A stretch of 64,000 nt of DNA from Flavobacteriaceae bacterium (GCA_024640565.1 JAHEET010000005.1:248001-312000), one strand, 5' to 3'. Numbered from the stretch's first letter, positions 20,456-30,036 are shown. The notes: a model not told the origin generated them from the sequence alone. Translations and numbers: made by a program.

Positions 20456-21754
20456 TTAGATTAAATCAAAAACTCTAGGCAACCAAAGTGTTAAATCTGG
20501 AAAATATGTAATTAAAAGCAGGACACCTATCATCACCAAAAATAATGGTAAAAGCGGTTTTATAACTTGCTGTATTTTTAAATCTGCCACACTACAACCT
20601 ACAAAGAGTACAGAACCTACAGGTGGTGTACACAATCCAATACATAAGTTCATTATCATTATAATTCCAAAATGAATTGGATTCATACCTAATTCTGTTA
20701 CAATTGGTAAGAAAATCGGTGTAAAAATTAAGACTGCTGGAGTCATATCCATAAAAACACCCACAAATAATAAAATTAAATTAATGATGATTAAAATTAC
20801 GATAGGGTTATCACTTATTGCTAATAAAGTATTACTAATTTCTTGTGGAATGTTCTCGTAACTCATCACCCAAGACATTGCAATAGATGTAGAAACCAAC
20901 AACAACACAATTGCTGATGTTTTTATAGTTTCTAATAAAATTGGAGAAATATCTTTAATGGTAATTTCTTTGTAAAAGAAGCCTAAAACTAAAGTGTAAA
21001 TTACTGCAATTGCAGAGGCTTCTGTGGCTGTAAAAATTCCAGCAACAATTCCACCAATCACAACAATCAATAACATTAAACTAGGAAAAGCATCTATAAA
21101 TCTTTTAAAAAATTCTTTAAAACCAACCATTTTATCGGTTGGATATTTTTTGATAATAGAATAAATTAAAGCAACAATCATTAATGCCAAACCAATTAAT
21201 AATCCTGGCACATAACCAGCAATAAATAAAGCTGCAATAGAAACGCCACCACTCGCTAAAGAGTATACAATTAACACATTACTTGGTGGTATAATTAACC
21301 CTGTTGTTGCACTTGTAATATTTACTGCTGCACTAAATGATTTATCATAACCATCTTTTTCCATCATCGGATTCATAAAACCTCCAATTGCCGAAGCTGC
21401 TGCTACTGCAGAACCAGAGATTGCTCCAAATAACATACAAGAAATAATGTTAACGAATGCTAATCCTCCTGGTAAAGGTCCAACAATGGCTTTGGCAAAA
21501 TTTATGAGTCGGACGGCAATTCCTCCTCTATTCATAATTTGTCCAGCAAGAATAAAAAACGGGATTGCAGACAAGGTAAAACTATCTAACGAAGTTGCCA
21601 TTCTTTGTGCCAATGTTGTTACAGATGGTAAAAATGGCATTGCGCTTAAAAGAGTAAATAATGCTGCTAAACCAATAGCAAAAGCAATAGGCACTCTTAA
21701 TGATAAGAAAACTAAAAAGCTAACTACTAAAATAAGGACTTCGACTAAATTCAT
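20456..21754 (-). CDS. dctM: TRAP transporter large permease (DctM)
   Basis: The 432-residue protein is a very hydrophobic DctM subunit with about 12 predicted membrane helices and the conserved segments GGIAVRLINFAKAIVGPLPGG, GAISGSAVAAASAIGG and LCTPPVGSVLFVG. It forms the sodium-driven channel of a tripartite ATP-independent periplasmic transporter with DctQ (three bases upstream) and the DctP binding protein. The full length is normal for the family. Hexuronate is the likely substrate because the operon encodes KduI, KduD, UxuA and UxuB. Confidence 0.93.
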   Translation of the reverse strand: MNLVEVLILVVSFLVFLSLRVPIAFAIGLAALFTLLSAMPFLPSVTTLAQRMATSLDSFTLSAIPFFILAGQIMNRGGIAVRLINFAKAIVGPLPGGLAFVNIISCMLFGAISGSAVAAASAIGGFMNPMMEKDGYDKSFSAAVNITSATTGLIIPPSNVLIVYSLASGGVSIAALFIAGYVPGLLIGLALMIVALIYSIIKKYPTDKMVGFKEFFKRFIDAFPSLMLLIVVIGGIVAGIFTATEASAIAVIYTLVLGFFYKEITIKDISPILLETIKTSAIVLLLVSTSIAMSWVMSYENIPQEISNTLLAISDNPIVILIIINLILLFVGVFMDMTPAVLIFTPIFLPIVTELGMNPIHFGIIMIMNLCIGLCTPPVGSVLFVGCSVADLKIQQVIKPLLPLFLVMIGVLLLITYFPDLTLWLPRVFDLI

Positions 21755-21757
21755 AAT

Positions 21758-22228
21758 TTATGCTTTATTTAATTTTCTTAAGATCAAAAAAGTATCTATG
21801 CTGTAATAGCAGATTAGAATTCCAGAAATTGGAACTATTAAGTAAATAAAACCTAAAGGAATTTCTAAAGTTGCTGATGTTTGTCCAAACTGAAAACTTA
21901 ATTGACATAATCTTGCACCTCCAATAATCATTACTGTAAACGCAAAAAAGGATATGGATATAAAAACAATTCCGTTAAATAAAACTTGTCTTTTTTTAAC
22001 AACATCTTCAGGAATTAAATCAATAGCTAAGTGTAAATTTTTACCAGCTGCATAAGCTGCCCCTAACAAACCAACCCAAATTAATGAGAAACTTGATATT
22101 TCATCTGTAATGGTACTTGGTGATTGTAAAACAAATCTCGAAAACACTTGCCAAACTACACTTACTAGCATTAACACTAATATAGAAAGAACCAATTTTT
22201 CTAAAATACTATCAATTTTTGCTCTCAT
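21758..22228 (-). CDS. dctQ: TRAP transporter small permease (DctQ)
   Basis: The 156-residue protein has four predicted membrane helices and the family segments VFSRFVLQSPSTITDEIS and WVGLLGAAYAAGKNLHLAID. It is the small membrane subunit that pairs with DctM. Its ATG overlaps the dctP stop by one base (TAATG), a sign of translational coupling. Confidence 0.92.
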   Translation of the reverse strand: MRAKIDSILEKLVLSILVLMLVSVVWQVFSRFVLQSPSTITDEISSFSLIWVGLLGAAYAAGKNLHLAIDLIPEDVVKKRQVLFNGIVFISISFFAFTVMIIGGARLCQLSFQFGQTSATLEIPLGFIYLIVPISGILICYYSIDTFLILRKLNKA

Positions 22229-23214
22229 TATTGTTGTTTTTTTATAGAAGTGATTAAAGATTTCAATTCTTCATTTCCATCAAATAGTTCTAAAATACCT
22301 TTGGTTTGTTCTTCAAAAGGTTTTTTATCTGGATAAAATACTTGAACACCTGCTTTTTTTACTGCTTTTATAGATGCAGTTTCTGAAGCTGCCCATAACT
22401 TTCTCTGGGCTATTGTACTTACTTTTACTGCTGCTTTTACCCAAGATTTCTCTTGTTCATTTAATCTAGACCAAGTATCTGTTCCAATCAACAAAACATC
22501 TGGTACAGCTGTGTGCTCATCTAAAGAATAAAACTTACAAACTTCATAATGTTTGGAAGTGTAAAAACTTGGCGGATTATTTTCTGCCCCATCAACTACT
22601 CCTTGTTGCAAAGCTGTATATAATTCCCCCCAAGAAATTGGAGTTGGTGAACCACCTAAATCATTCACCATAGTAACAGCCATATTACTTTTTTGGACTC
22701 TAATTTTTTTCCCTACCAAATCTGATGGCGATTTTATAGGTGCTTCTTTCATATAAAAGCTTCTACTACCAGCATCATAAAATGTTAATCCACGAAGTCT
22801 AAATTTTTCTCCTTTCAACAATAAAATTTCTCCTATTTCACTGTCAAAAACACTAAACGTATGTGCTTTGTCTCTAAACATATATGGCACACTAAAAACT
22901 TTATATTCTGGGATAAAATTTTCTAAAACTGCAGCAGAAACTTTGGTTATATCTAAACTTCCAATTTGTAACAACTCTAAACATTCTCTTTCTCCTCCTA
23001 ATTGACCACTTGGATAAATATTTAATTTTAATTTCCCTTGTGATTGTTTCTCTAACTCTTCACCTAGAATCACCATAGCTTTATGCACTGGGTGTTGTGT
23101 ATCTAAAGTGTGTGCTAATCGTAAGGTTTTTATTGATGATTCTGATTGACAACCAAAAAGGAATAACGAAATTGTTAAAACGAATATGGATTGAAAAAAA
23201 TACTGTTTATTCAT
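22228..23214 (-). CDS. dctP: TRAP substrate-binding lipoprotein (DctP)
   Basis: The 328-residue protein is a DctP/TeaA-type solute receptor: LRLAHTLDTQHPVHKA near the start, GQLGGERECLELLQIGSLD, and the substrate-carboxylate region LVGKKIRVQKSNMAV with its conserved Arg. The leader ends LFGC (Cys22), so it is a lipoprotein rather than a free periplasmic protein, and it is tethered near the DctQM permease. Acidic sugars are typical ligands of this family. Uronates are favoured here by the neighbours. Confidence 0.92.
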   Translation of the reverse strand: MNKQYFFQSIFVLTISLFLFGCQSESSIKTLRLAHTLDTQHPVHKAMVILGEELEKQSQGKLKLNIYPSGQLGGERECLELLQIGSLDITKVSAAVLENFIPEYKVFSVPYMFRDKAHTFSVFDSEIGEILLLKGEKFRLRGLTFYDAGSRSFYMKEAPIKSPSDLVGKKIRVQKSNMAVTMVNDLGGSPTPISWGELYTALQQGVVDGAENNPPSFYTSKHYEVCKFYSLDEHTAVPDVLLIGTDTWSRLNEQEKSWVKAAVKVSTIAQRKLWAASETASIKAVKKAGVQVFYPDKKPFEEQTKGILELFDGNEELKSLITSIKKQQ

Positions 23215-23227
23215 TGTTAAGGTGGAA

Positions 23228-24394
23228 TTAATTTTTGGTAACTATTAATGGCGTATTTATTTTTTTCGAAAAATCAGTCAAATAGTTTTCCCACTCTTGT
23301 TTTGTATTAAATTGTTTGCTTTTTTCCCATCCAAAACCACTATAGAAAATTACCTTACCATCAACCACATTTAGATGTAAAAAGTGATTACTTTCATCTT
23401 TTTTAGAAGTAAGATATTTTTCTGAGTCTAAAAAATATGGTTTTGTAGTAACAATTCCTGTACCTACTTCAGAGTCATCCAAAGCTTCCCAATGACTAAT
23501 CCAAAAATTAGCATCACTTTGGTTAGTAACACCTTTTTTATCGTGCAAGGTTATTCCTGATGAAATGGTTTCTGTTCCTTTTACGTCAATCTCAAAACGT
23601 GTTAAGTTTTGACCATAATCTAAAGAAATATGTTTGGTTTCTTCAATTTGTTTTCCATTAGCATCCCAAGTTGCATAGGTTAATGTAAAACTAGTTCTAA
23701 CTGGACCGGTTGTAATAGTTTTATAAGATGTATAATTTTTAGAAAAATGATAAGAAGTATCAACTTTTACGGCAGTGCCACCAACTCCACGACTTACACC
23801 TACGTGAAAATTATCTAAACCTTCTCCATGATCCTTATGATAGGCTCCTTTTTTAGCATCATTCCTTTTGTACCATTTATTAATAATTGGGTACTCTACA
23901 CGTTTTAGCCACGTATCAATTCCACTTGATAACGTTCCTCCTTTTACGCCATCTTCCACCATTTTTTGAGCTACTGGACCAAAAGTTCTAAAAGCAACCC
24001 TATTATTTTCCCAAGTATAATCATCTGTTCTTTCTGGTACAAAACGAGAATAACAGAAATTAACAACTGAATCTCTTTTTTTATCTGAAATTGATAACGT
24101 ATATCTCTTAGTTGAATTTGCTTTTATTTTAGGTTGAAAAAGAATTATATCATTTTCCCCATCTGAATTCGTATCTACAACTTGAGAAATAATTTCCTCA
24201 TTTGTATTTTCGTCAAGAATGACGAACGAAAAATCTTTTGATATATTAACTTTATATATATCAACTCCAACAGTTTCAAATTCTCTATCAATATTTAACG
24301 TGTTTTTAACTTCAATTGTCGAAATTAATTCTGTTTTTTTATCACAGTTAATAAAAAAAATAATTGAGAGAAAAAAGATTAGTATTTTTTTCAT
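23228..24394 (-). CDS. DUF4861-family lipoprotein
   Basis: The 388-residue protein has a lipobox ending FINC (Cys17) and the beta-rich pattern of DUF4861, with EVKNTLNIDREFETV near the start, RTFGPVAQKM, and FWISHWEALDDSEVGTG towards the end. Members occur in polysaccharide utilization loci of marine Bacteroidota. The periplasmic fold resembles sugar-handling beta-sandwiches, but no activity can be assigned from the sequence. It lies 13 bases before dctP, so it may process or bind the monosaccharide just before TRAP uptake. That role is an inference. Confidence 0.75.
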   Translation of the reverse strand: MKKILIFFLSIIFFINCDKKTELISTIEVKNTLNIDREFETVGVDIYKVNISKDFSFVILDENTNEEIISQVVDTNSDGENDIILFQPKIKANSTKRYTLSISDKKRDSVVNFCYSRFVPERTDDYTWENNRVAFRTFGPVAQKMVEDGVKGGTLSSGIDTWLKRVEYPIINKWYKRNDAKKGAYHKDHGEGLDNFHVGVSRGVGGTAVKVDTSYHFSKNYTSYKTITTGPVRTSFTLTYATWDANGKQIEETKHISLDYGQNLTRFEIDVKGTETISSGITLHDKKGVTNQSDANFWISHWEALDDSEVGTGIVTTKPYFLDSEKYLTSKKDESNHFLHLNVVDGKVIFYSGFGWEKSKQFNTKQEWENYLTDFSKKINTPLIVTKN

Positions 24395-24441
24395 TTATTC
24401 AAATTTTTACAAGCACCACATTTAGCAACTTGATTTTTATT

Positions 24442-25143
24442 TTAACTATAGCAATATTCATAAAGAAACTTAAAATGTTCTTTCATTTTTTCTTGTGCTA
24501 ATATTGAATCCTGATTCTTAATTGCTTCAAAAATTGCCTGATGATCTTTAATACCTATTTTGAAATAAATCTTCATCACAAATGTAGTATTTTTCAAAAT
24601 TTGAAATAATTTCTGTTGTAATCATCATCATTAATCTATTCATTGTACTATTACCACTTGCTTTGGCTATTGCCAAGTGAAAAAGCAAGTCTTCTTGTAA
24701 AGCATATTCTTTTTTTTTGCACTTTATTTATATACGCTTGTAAGGCAACCTCTATTTCTTCTAAATCTTCATGAGTACTTTTTTGTGCTGCCAAACTTGT
24801 AGTATTTAATTCTAATAAAATTTTTGTTTCTACTAATGATTTAAAATTTGGGTCTTCTAAACGTAAAATACTTTTTATAATACCATTTATAGCAATAACA
24901 CCAATATTAGCAATAAATGTCCCACTTTGAGGAACGGACTTTAAAATGCCATAATATTCTAGTTTTTGTATTGCTTCTCTAATACTCGCTCTAGAAATAC
25001 CAAACATATCTGAAAGTTTTCTTTCTGAAGGCAACTTTTCTCCTGTTTCTAAATTTTAAAAATTTATTAAATCCCTGATTTTAGAAATTATATCTTTTTG
25101 AATATTTAAATCATCTGTCTTTAATTAAACTTACAAGATTCAT
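24442..25143 (-). pseudogene. GntR/FadR-family regulator, multiply broken
   Basis: The winged-helix part is intact in one frame (LPSERKLSDMFGISRASIR, then EAIQKLEYYGILKSVPQSG). Around it I find four lesions: a frameshift near 25120 after the putative ATG at 25141-25143; an in-frame TAA at 25056-25058; a shift in a nine-T run (24710-24718) after which EYALQEDLLFHLAIAKASG continues in another frame; and a further shift near 24575 before KIGIKDHQAIFEAIKNQDS. FadR-type proteins bind an acidic sugar or acid metabolite and repress uronate genes. Its place between kduD and the TRAP genes implies it once controlled this operon. It cannot make a functional protein as written. Confidence 0.88.
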
Positions 25144-25186
25144 ATATTTTTAATTTTAATCATAATAACCACTTAAAAACTGTTAT

Positions 25187-25981
25187 TTATTCTTCATTTG
25201 AAGGTTTTCCTATTGTTGCTAAAATTCCTCCATCAACATATAAAATATGCCCGTTTACAAAATCACTTGCTTTAGATGCCAAAAAAATGGCTGCTCCTGC
25301 TAAATCATCTGGATTTCCCCATTTTTTTGCAGGTGTTCTATTCACAATAAAATCATTAAAAGGATGTCCATCGACTCTTATTGGTTCCGTTTGACTTGTT
25401 GCAAAATAACCAGGTCCAATTCCATTAATTTGAATATTAAAACGTGCCCATTCAGTAGCCATGTTTTTTGTTAGCATTACCAAACCACCTTTTGCAGCAG
25501 CATAAGCACCAACAGTATTTCTACCTAATTCGCTCATCATTGAACAAATATTAATAATTTTTCCTTGTTTTCTTTCCATCATTCCACGAACAACATGTTT
25601 AGACACAATAAAAGGACTGATTAAATCTATATCTACTACTTGCTTAAAATCTGCAACTTCCATATCAACCAAAGGAGTTCTTTTAATAATTCCTGCATTG
25701 TTTACCAAAATATCAATAACTCCAACTTCTGTTTCAATTTTTTTAATTGCTTCAATTACTTGTAATTCATCAGCTACATTAAATTTATAACCAACAGCAG
25801 TAATTCCTGCTTTTCTGTATTCAGCAACAGCACTGTCAATTTTTTCTTGTGATGAGTTTCCGTTCACAATAATAGTAGCTCCAGCTTTTCCTAAACCCAT
25901 TGCCATTGCCATTCCTAAACCGTGGGTAGAACCTGTTACTAAGGCAACTTTTCCTTGTATATCAAATAATGTTTGTGACAT
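25187..25981 (-). CDS. kduD: 2-dehydro-3-deoxy-D-gluconate 5-dehydrogenase (KduD)
   Basis: The 264-residue short-chain dehydrogenase has the cofactor motif TGSTHGLGMAMA, NNAG, and the catalytic YAAAK. The C-terminal stretch NGIGPGYFATSQTEPIR and DGGILATIGKPS match KduD closely. It reduces 2,5-diketo-3-deoxygluconate to KDG with NADH, following KduI, encoded six bases upstream. The pair handles 5-dehydro-4-deoxyglucuronate, which arises from unsaturated uronates made by polysaccharide lyases. Confidence 0.93.
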   Translation of the reverse strand: MSQTLFDIQGKVALVTGSTHGLGMAMAMGLGKAGATIIVNGNSSQEKIDSAVAEYRKAGITAVGYKFNVADELQVIEAIKKIETEVGVIDILVNNAGIIKRTPLVDMEVADFKQVVDIDLISPFIVSKHVVRGMMERKQGKIINICSMMSELGRNTVGAYAAAKGGLVMLTKNMATEWARFNIQINGIGPGYFATSQTEPIRVDGHPFNDFIVNRTPAKKWGNPDDLAGAAIFLASKASDFVNGHILYVDGGILATIGKPSNEE

Positions 25982-25987
25982 TTTTTA

Positions 25988-26830
25988 TTATCTTAAATCT
26001 GTAATTTTTGCAACATCCATATCATTATAATCTAAATTTTCTCCAGACATTCCCCAAATAAATGTATAATTTGATGTACCCGAACCGGAGTGAATAGACC
26101 AAGGTGGTGAAATAACTGCTTGATCATTGTTCATCCAAATATGACGTGTTTCTTGTGGTTGACCCATAAAATGACAAACTGCTTGTTCTTGTGGAATATC
26201 TAAATAATAATAAATTTCCATTCTTCTATCGTGCACGTGAGCTGGCATTGTATTCCAAACAGAACCTGTTTTTAACTCTGTCATTCCCATTTGTAATTGA
26301 CAAGTATTTACAATTCCGCCAATAATCATTTGATTTACAGTTCTATGATTTGCTGTTTCTAAACTTCCTAATTCAATTTTATTCGCTTCCGATTTTGTAA
26401 CATGTTTTGTTGGATAACTTTTATGAGCTGGTGCAGAATTCATATAAAATTTTGCTGGGCTATTTTTATCACTACTTTTAAAAACAACTTCTTTAGTTCC
26501 AGAACCAATATATAATGCGTCTTTATGTCCCATTTTATAGGCAGTTCCATCAACCAAAATAGTTCCTTCAGCACCTGCATTAATAATTCCTAACTCCCTT
26601 CTTTCTAGAAAAAAGTCAGATTTTAAAGGATCTATAGTTTCTAAAACTAAATCTGATGTTGTTGGTGTTGCTCCTCCAGCAATATATCTATCATAATGCG
26701 TGTAAACCCATTTAATTTCTCCAGCAATCATTAAATCAGGAATTAAAAATTCGTCTCTTAATTCTTGTGTATCGTATTTTTTTACTGCTTGCGGACTTGA
26801 AGCATATCTTGTTTCGAAAGTTGTTGCCAT
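25988..26830 (-). CDS. kduI: 5-dehydro-4-deoxy-D-glucuronate isomerase (KduI)
   Basis: The 280-residue cupin has the normal KduI length. The zinc ligands are visible: His198 and His200 in PAHVHDRRME, Glu205, and His247 in PPWSIHSGSG. It converts 5-dehydro-4-deoxyglucuronate to 2,5-diketo-3-deoxygluconate in the cytoplasm. Its presence shows that the organism consumes unsaturated uronic acids, so a lyase must act upstream in the pathway although none is encoded in this window. Confidence 0.95.
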   Translation of the reverse strand: MATTFETRYASSPQAVKKYDTQELRDEFLIPDLMIAGEIKWVYTHYDRYIAGGATPTTSDLVLETIDPLKSDFFLERRELGIINAGAEGTILVDGTAYKMGHKDALYIGSGTKEVVFKSSDKNSPAKFYMNSAPAHKSYPTKHVTKSEANKIELGSLETANHRTVNQMIIGGIVNTCQLQMGMTELKTGSVWNTMPAHVHDRRMEIYYYLDIPQEQAVCHFMGQPQETRHIWMNNDQAVISPPWSIHSGSGTSNYTFIWGMSGENLDYNDMDVAKITDLR

Positions 26831-26854
26831 TTTATCTTTTAATTTAATAGTTAT

Positions 26855-28042
26855 TTATAATGAACGTCTTATTCCTAGTTCTAAGCCTCGTAATTCTGCT
26901 AAACCACGTAAACGTCCTATCCCAGAATATCCTGGGTTGGTTCTCTTTTTTAAATCGTCTAGCATTTTATGACCATGATCTGGTCTAAAAGGCATTCTTA
27001 AGTCTTGCCTTCCTGCCGAAATTCTTTTCTGTTGCTCTAAAATTAATGCTTTCATTACAGCATACATATCTACATCGCCTTCTAAATGATCTGCTTCGTG
27101 GAAATTTCCTTCTGAATCTCGTTTTGTAGCACGCAAATGGATAAAGTGAATTCTATCTCCTAAGCGCTCTACCATTCCTGATAAATCATTATCTGCTCTT
27201 ACACCAAAAGACCCCGTGCAAAAAGTTAATCCATTGTTTGGAGATTTTACAGCATTGTAAATATCTTCTATATCTTGTTCTGAGGAAACGACTCTTGGTA
27301 ATCCTAAAATAGGAAAAGGTGGATCATCAGGATGGATACACATTAAAACCCCAGCTTGTTCTGCTGAAGGAATTATTTCTGTCAAAAACGAGAATAAATT
27401 CGCTTTTAATTCTTTTGTCCCTACATATTTATAAGTAGCCAAAATGGTATTGAATTCTTCTAAAGAATAACCTTCTTCTGCTCCTGGTAAACCTGCTATA
27501 ATATTTCTAATTAATTTAGTTTGCTCTTCTTCTGATGCATTTTTAAGAAAATCTGAAGCTTTTTGTTTTTGTTCATCAGAATATTCATTTTCTGCTCCTG
27601 GTCTTTTTAATAAATACAGCTCAAAAGCAGCAAAAGCTGCTGCCTCAAAACGCAATGCTGTAGATTGATCAGAAACTTCATAATCCAAATTAGTTCGTGT
27701 CCAATCTAAAACTGGCATAAAGTTATAACAGACAATATCAATTCCACATTCACCTAAATTTAAAAGTGTTTGTTTGTAATTTTCTATATATTTTTGATAA
27801 TCTCCAGATTTGGTTTTTATATTTTCATGAATTGGCACAGACTCTACGACAGACCATGACAATCCAACATTCTCAATAATATCCTTTCTTTTTTGAATTT
27901 CTTCAACCTCCCAAACCTCTCCATTTGGAATGTGATGCAATGCTGAAACAATTCCTGTTGCTCCTGATTGTTTTATATCTGATAAAGAAACTGGATCATT
28001 GGGTCCATACCAACGCCAAGTTTGTTCTAAATTTTGTTTCAT
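26855..28042 (-). CDS. uxuA: Mannonate dehydratase (UxuA)
   Basis: The protein of 395 residues from [18 protein letters not shown] is a typical UxuA. It shows [18 protein letters not shown], the metal-site segments [19 protein letters not shown] and THFIHLRA-like [10 protein letters not shown], and [12 protein letters not shown] at the end. I choose the ATG at 28042, because the longer open frame begins inside uxuB and adds 15 unrelated residues. It removes water from D-mannonate to give KDG, where this branch joins the KduI/KduD branch. It lies ten bases after uxuB. Confidence 0.95.
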   Translation of the reverse strand: MKQNLEQTWRWYGPNDPVSLSDIKQSGATGIVSALHHIPNGEVWEVEEIQKRKDIIENVGLSWSVVESVPIHENIKTKSGDYQKYIENYKQTLLNLGECGIDIVCYNFMPVLDWTRTNLDYEVSDQSTALRFEAAAFAAFELYLLKRPGAENEYSDEQKQKASDFLKNASEEEQTKLIRNIIAGLPGAEEGYSLEEFNTILATYKYVGTKELKANLFSFLTEIIPSAEQAGVLMCIHPDDPPFPILGLPRVVSSEQDIEDIYNAVKSPNNGLTFCTGSFGVRADNDLSGMVERLGDRIHFIHLRATKRDSEGNFHEADHLEGDVDMYAVMKALILEQQKRISAGRQDLRMPFRPDHGHKMLDDLKKRTNPGYSGIGRLRGLAELRGLELGIRRSL

Positions 28043-28052
28043 TTTATTATTT

Positions 28053-28880
28053 TTAAACACCACTATAAGCTGCAAAACCACCATCAATAGGAATCACGAT
28101 TCCTGTTACAAAAGCTGATGCACCATCACATAAAAATAATGTCGCACTAATTAAATCATCTGGAGTTCCATATCTATTCATTGGTGTTTGGTCAATAATT
28201 TGTTGCCCTCTTTGTGTTAAACCTCCATCTTCATTGATTAATAAAGTTCTGTTTTGATCGGTTAAGAAAAAACCTGGAGCTAAAGCGTTTACACGAATTC
28301 CTACCTTAGAAAAATGAACTGCCAACCACTGAGTAAAATTAGAAATTGCAGCTTTTGCACCACTATAAGCTGGTATTTTAGTCAATGGTGTAAATGCATT
28401 CATTGAAGATATATTTAGAATTGAACATCCTTCACGCCCCACCATATCTGTTGCAAAAACTTGTGTGGGAATTAAGGTTCCTAAAAAGTTTAAATTGAAG
28501 GTAAATTCAATCCCTTTTGGGTCTAAATCGAAAAAAGATTTAAAACCTTCTGTAGTATTTTTTAAATCTTCCATTGCAAAAAATGGATTAGAAGTTGTTC
28601 CTAATGGATGATTGCCTCCAGCACCATTAATTAAAATATCTACTTTTCCAAAAGCTTTATTTACAACCTCCTTTGCTTTTTCTAAAGACTCTTTTTCTAA
28701 TACGTTTGCAGTAACACCTATTGCTTCTCCTCCTGTATCTTTAATCTCGTTTGCTACTTTGTCTGCTGCTTCTTTTCTCAAATCTAAAACAGCGATTTTA
28801 TTTCCTTGTTTTGCAAGCGCTTTTGCCATTGCACTGCAAAGTACGCCACCTGCACCTGTTAACACTATTGTTTTAAGCAT
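28053..28880 (-). CDS. uxuB: SDR-type D-mannonate oxidoreductase (fructuronate reductase)
   Basis: The 275-residue short-chain dehydrogenase has [23 protein letters not shown] and the catalytic YSGAK. The [17 protein letters not shown] segment is characteristic of the SDR enzymes that replace classical UxuB beside uxuA in many bacteria. It should reduce D-fructuronate (from UxaC) to D-mannonate. It is the first gene of the uronate operon, and a candidate operator lies about 55 bases upstream. It is not homologous to E. coli UxuB, so the symbol describes the role. Confidence 0.85.
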   Translation of the reverse strand: MLKTIVLTGAGGVLCSAMAKALAKQGNKIAVLDLRKEAADKVANEIKDTGGEAIGVTANVLEKESLEKAKEVVNKAFGKVDILINGAGGNHPLGTTSNPFFAMEDLKNTTEGFKSFFDLDPKGIEFTFNLNFLGTLIPTQVFATDMVGREGCSILNISSMNAFTPLTKIPAYSGAKAAISNFTQWLAVHFSKVGIRVNALAPGFFLTDQNRTLLINEDGGLTQRGQQIIDQTPMNRYGTPDDLISATLFLCDGASAFVTGIVIPIDGGFAAYSGV

Positions 28881-28932
28881 ATATTAATTTATCATTTAAA
28901 AGAGTAAATATAAATAGGCAACAATATTTTAA

Positions 28933-28950
28933 TATCCTGTACTATCTTGC
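28933..28950. promoter_or_regulatory. Candidate locus operator, site 4
   Basis: TATCCTGTACTATCTTGC is the shared direct repeat, 53 bases upstream of the uxuB start. On the minus strand TATATTTA, a near match to the -7 consensus, lies roughly 18 bases further towards the gene, so a bound activator would touch the -33 region. Confidence 0.6.
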
Positions 28951-28998
28951 TTTCATTATAATGATGACGCAAGAGAATATTATAATAAATTTTGTTTA

Positions 28999-30036
28999 CT
29001 ATTTTTGAAGCATCTGTGGAGTTACAACAGTTCTAAAGCCCACATGGTCAGAACCAGAATCTTCAGCTACACCCATTTTAGCTGAAATTCTAAAGCTAGC
29101 ACAATACGATTCATGACATAAAAAAGACCCACCTTTCATGACATGTTCTACTTGGTAAGGATTACTTGGACTATAAGATTCTTTTGCTCCTTTTGGATTT
29201 TTAATTGGTTCAGAAGTGTTAAGTTGTTTATAATAGTCTACATTAAATAAATCTGATGTAATCTCCCAAACATTTCCTGCCATATCATATAGACCAATAC
29301 TATTTGAAACATAGGATTTTACAGGGGAAATAAACTCAAAACCATCTTTAGATTCATTTTTTGTAGGAAAAACTCCTTGCCAAGTATTCGATTTAAGATT
29401 TAAAACTTCATAATCATTACCCCAAGTGAAAATAGCATCTTTTTGAGTTCCTTGAGCAGCTGCTTCCCATTCTGCTTCTGTAGGTAAACGTCTATTTGCC
29501 CACTTACAATAAGCTAAAGCATCTTCATAAGCAATATGTACCACTGGGTAATTATCTTTTCCTTCTATAGAAGATTTTGGTCCAGAAGGATGCCTCCAAT
29601 TTGCACCAATTTTCCATACCCACCATTGATTGTAATTGTTCATATTTACAACAGCATTCAAACTTTTGTTAAAAATTAAACTTCCTGGTTGTAAAATGGA
29701 ATCATGTGGTTTTTGAGCATTCACAGGTAATTGTATTTTCATTTCTTCCCAATCAACTTTTCTTTCAGCAATAGTTATATACTTTGTGGCTTCAACAAAT
29801 TTTTTGAATTGCTTGTTAGTAACTTCAGTAACATCTATATAAAAACCATCAACAGTAACTTTATGAGCAGGTTTTTCTCTTTGCATTGCAAATCTGTCAG
29901 TTATTTTTGCCCCTTGTATAAACGTTTTACCTTCAACCCAAACCATACCTTTTGGATTTTTTGTTTGTTGTGTTCTTCTTTCGTTACAAGAAAGAAAAAA
30001 TACAATTATCAATAAAGAAATTACTTGTTTAGCCAA
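28999..30036 (-). CDS. Formylglycine-generating enzyme, lipoprotein form
   Basis: The 345-residue protein has the FGE/SUMF1 fold signatures: MVWVEGKTFIQGA, VDGFYIDVTEVTN, RRLPTEAEWEAAA, YDMAGNVWE and GGSFLCHESYC. The two active-site cysteines of true FGEs are present (Cys307 and Cys312), so it should oxidise the sulfatase cysteine to formylglycine and is not just a structural FGE-like protein. The leader ends FFLSC (Cys17), a lipobox, so maturation would happen outside the cytoplasm. Its likely client is the CAASR sulfatase at 1831-5355 and other sulfatases of the locus. It is 118 bases downstream of no gene on its strand, and has its own upstream region. Confidence 0.88.
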   Translation of the reverse strand: MAKQVISLLIIVFFLSCNERRTQQTKNPKGMVWVEGKTFIQGAKITDRFAMQREKPAHKVTVDGFYIDVTEVTNKQFKKFVEATKYITIAERKVDWEEMKIQLPVNAQKPHDSILQPGSLIFNKSLNAVVNMNNYNQWWVWKIGANWRHPSGPKSSIEGKDNYPVVHIAYEDALAYCKWANRRLPTEAEWEAAAQGTQKDAIFTWGNDYEVLNLKSNTWQGVFPTKNESKDGFEFISPVKSYVSNSIGLYDMAGNVWEITSDLFNVDYYKQLNTSEPIKNPKGAKESYSPSNPYQVEHVMKGGSFLCHESYCASFRISAKMGVAEDSGSDHVGFRTVVTPQMLQK

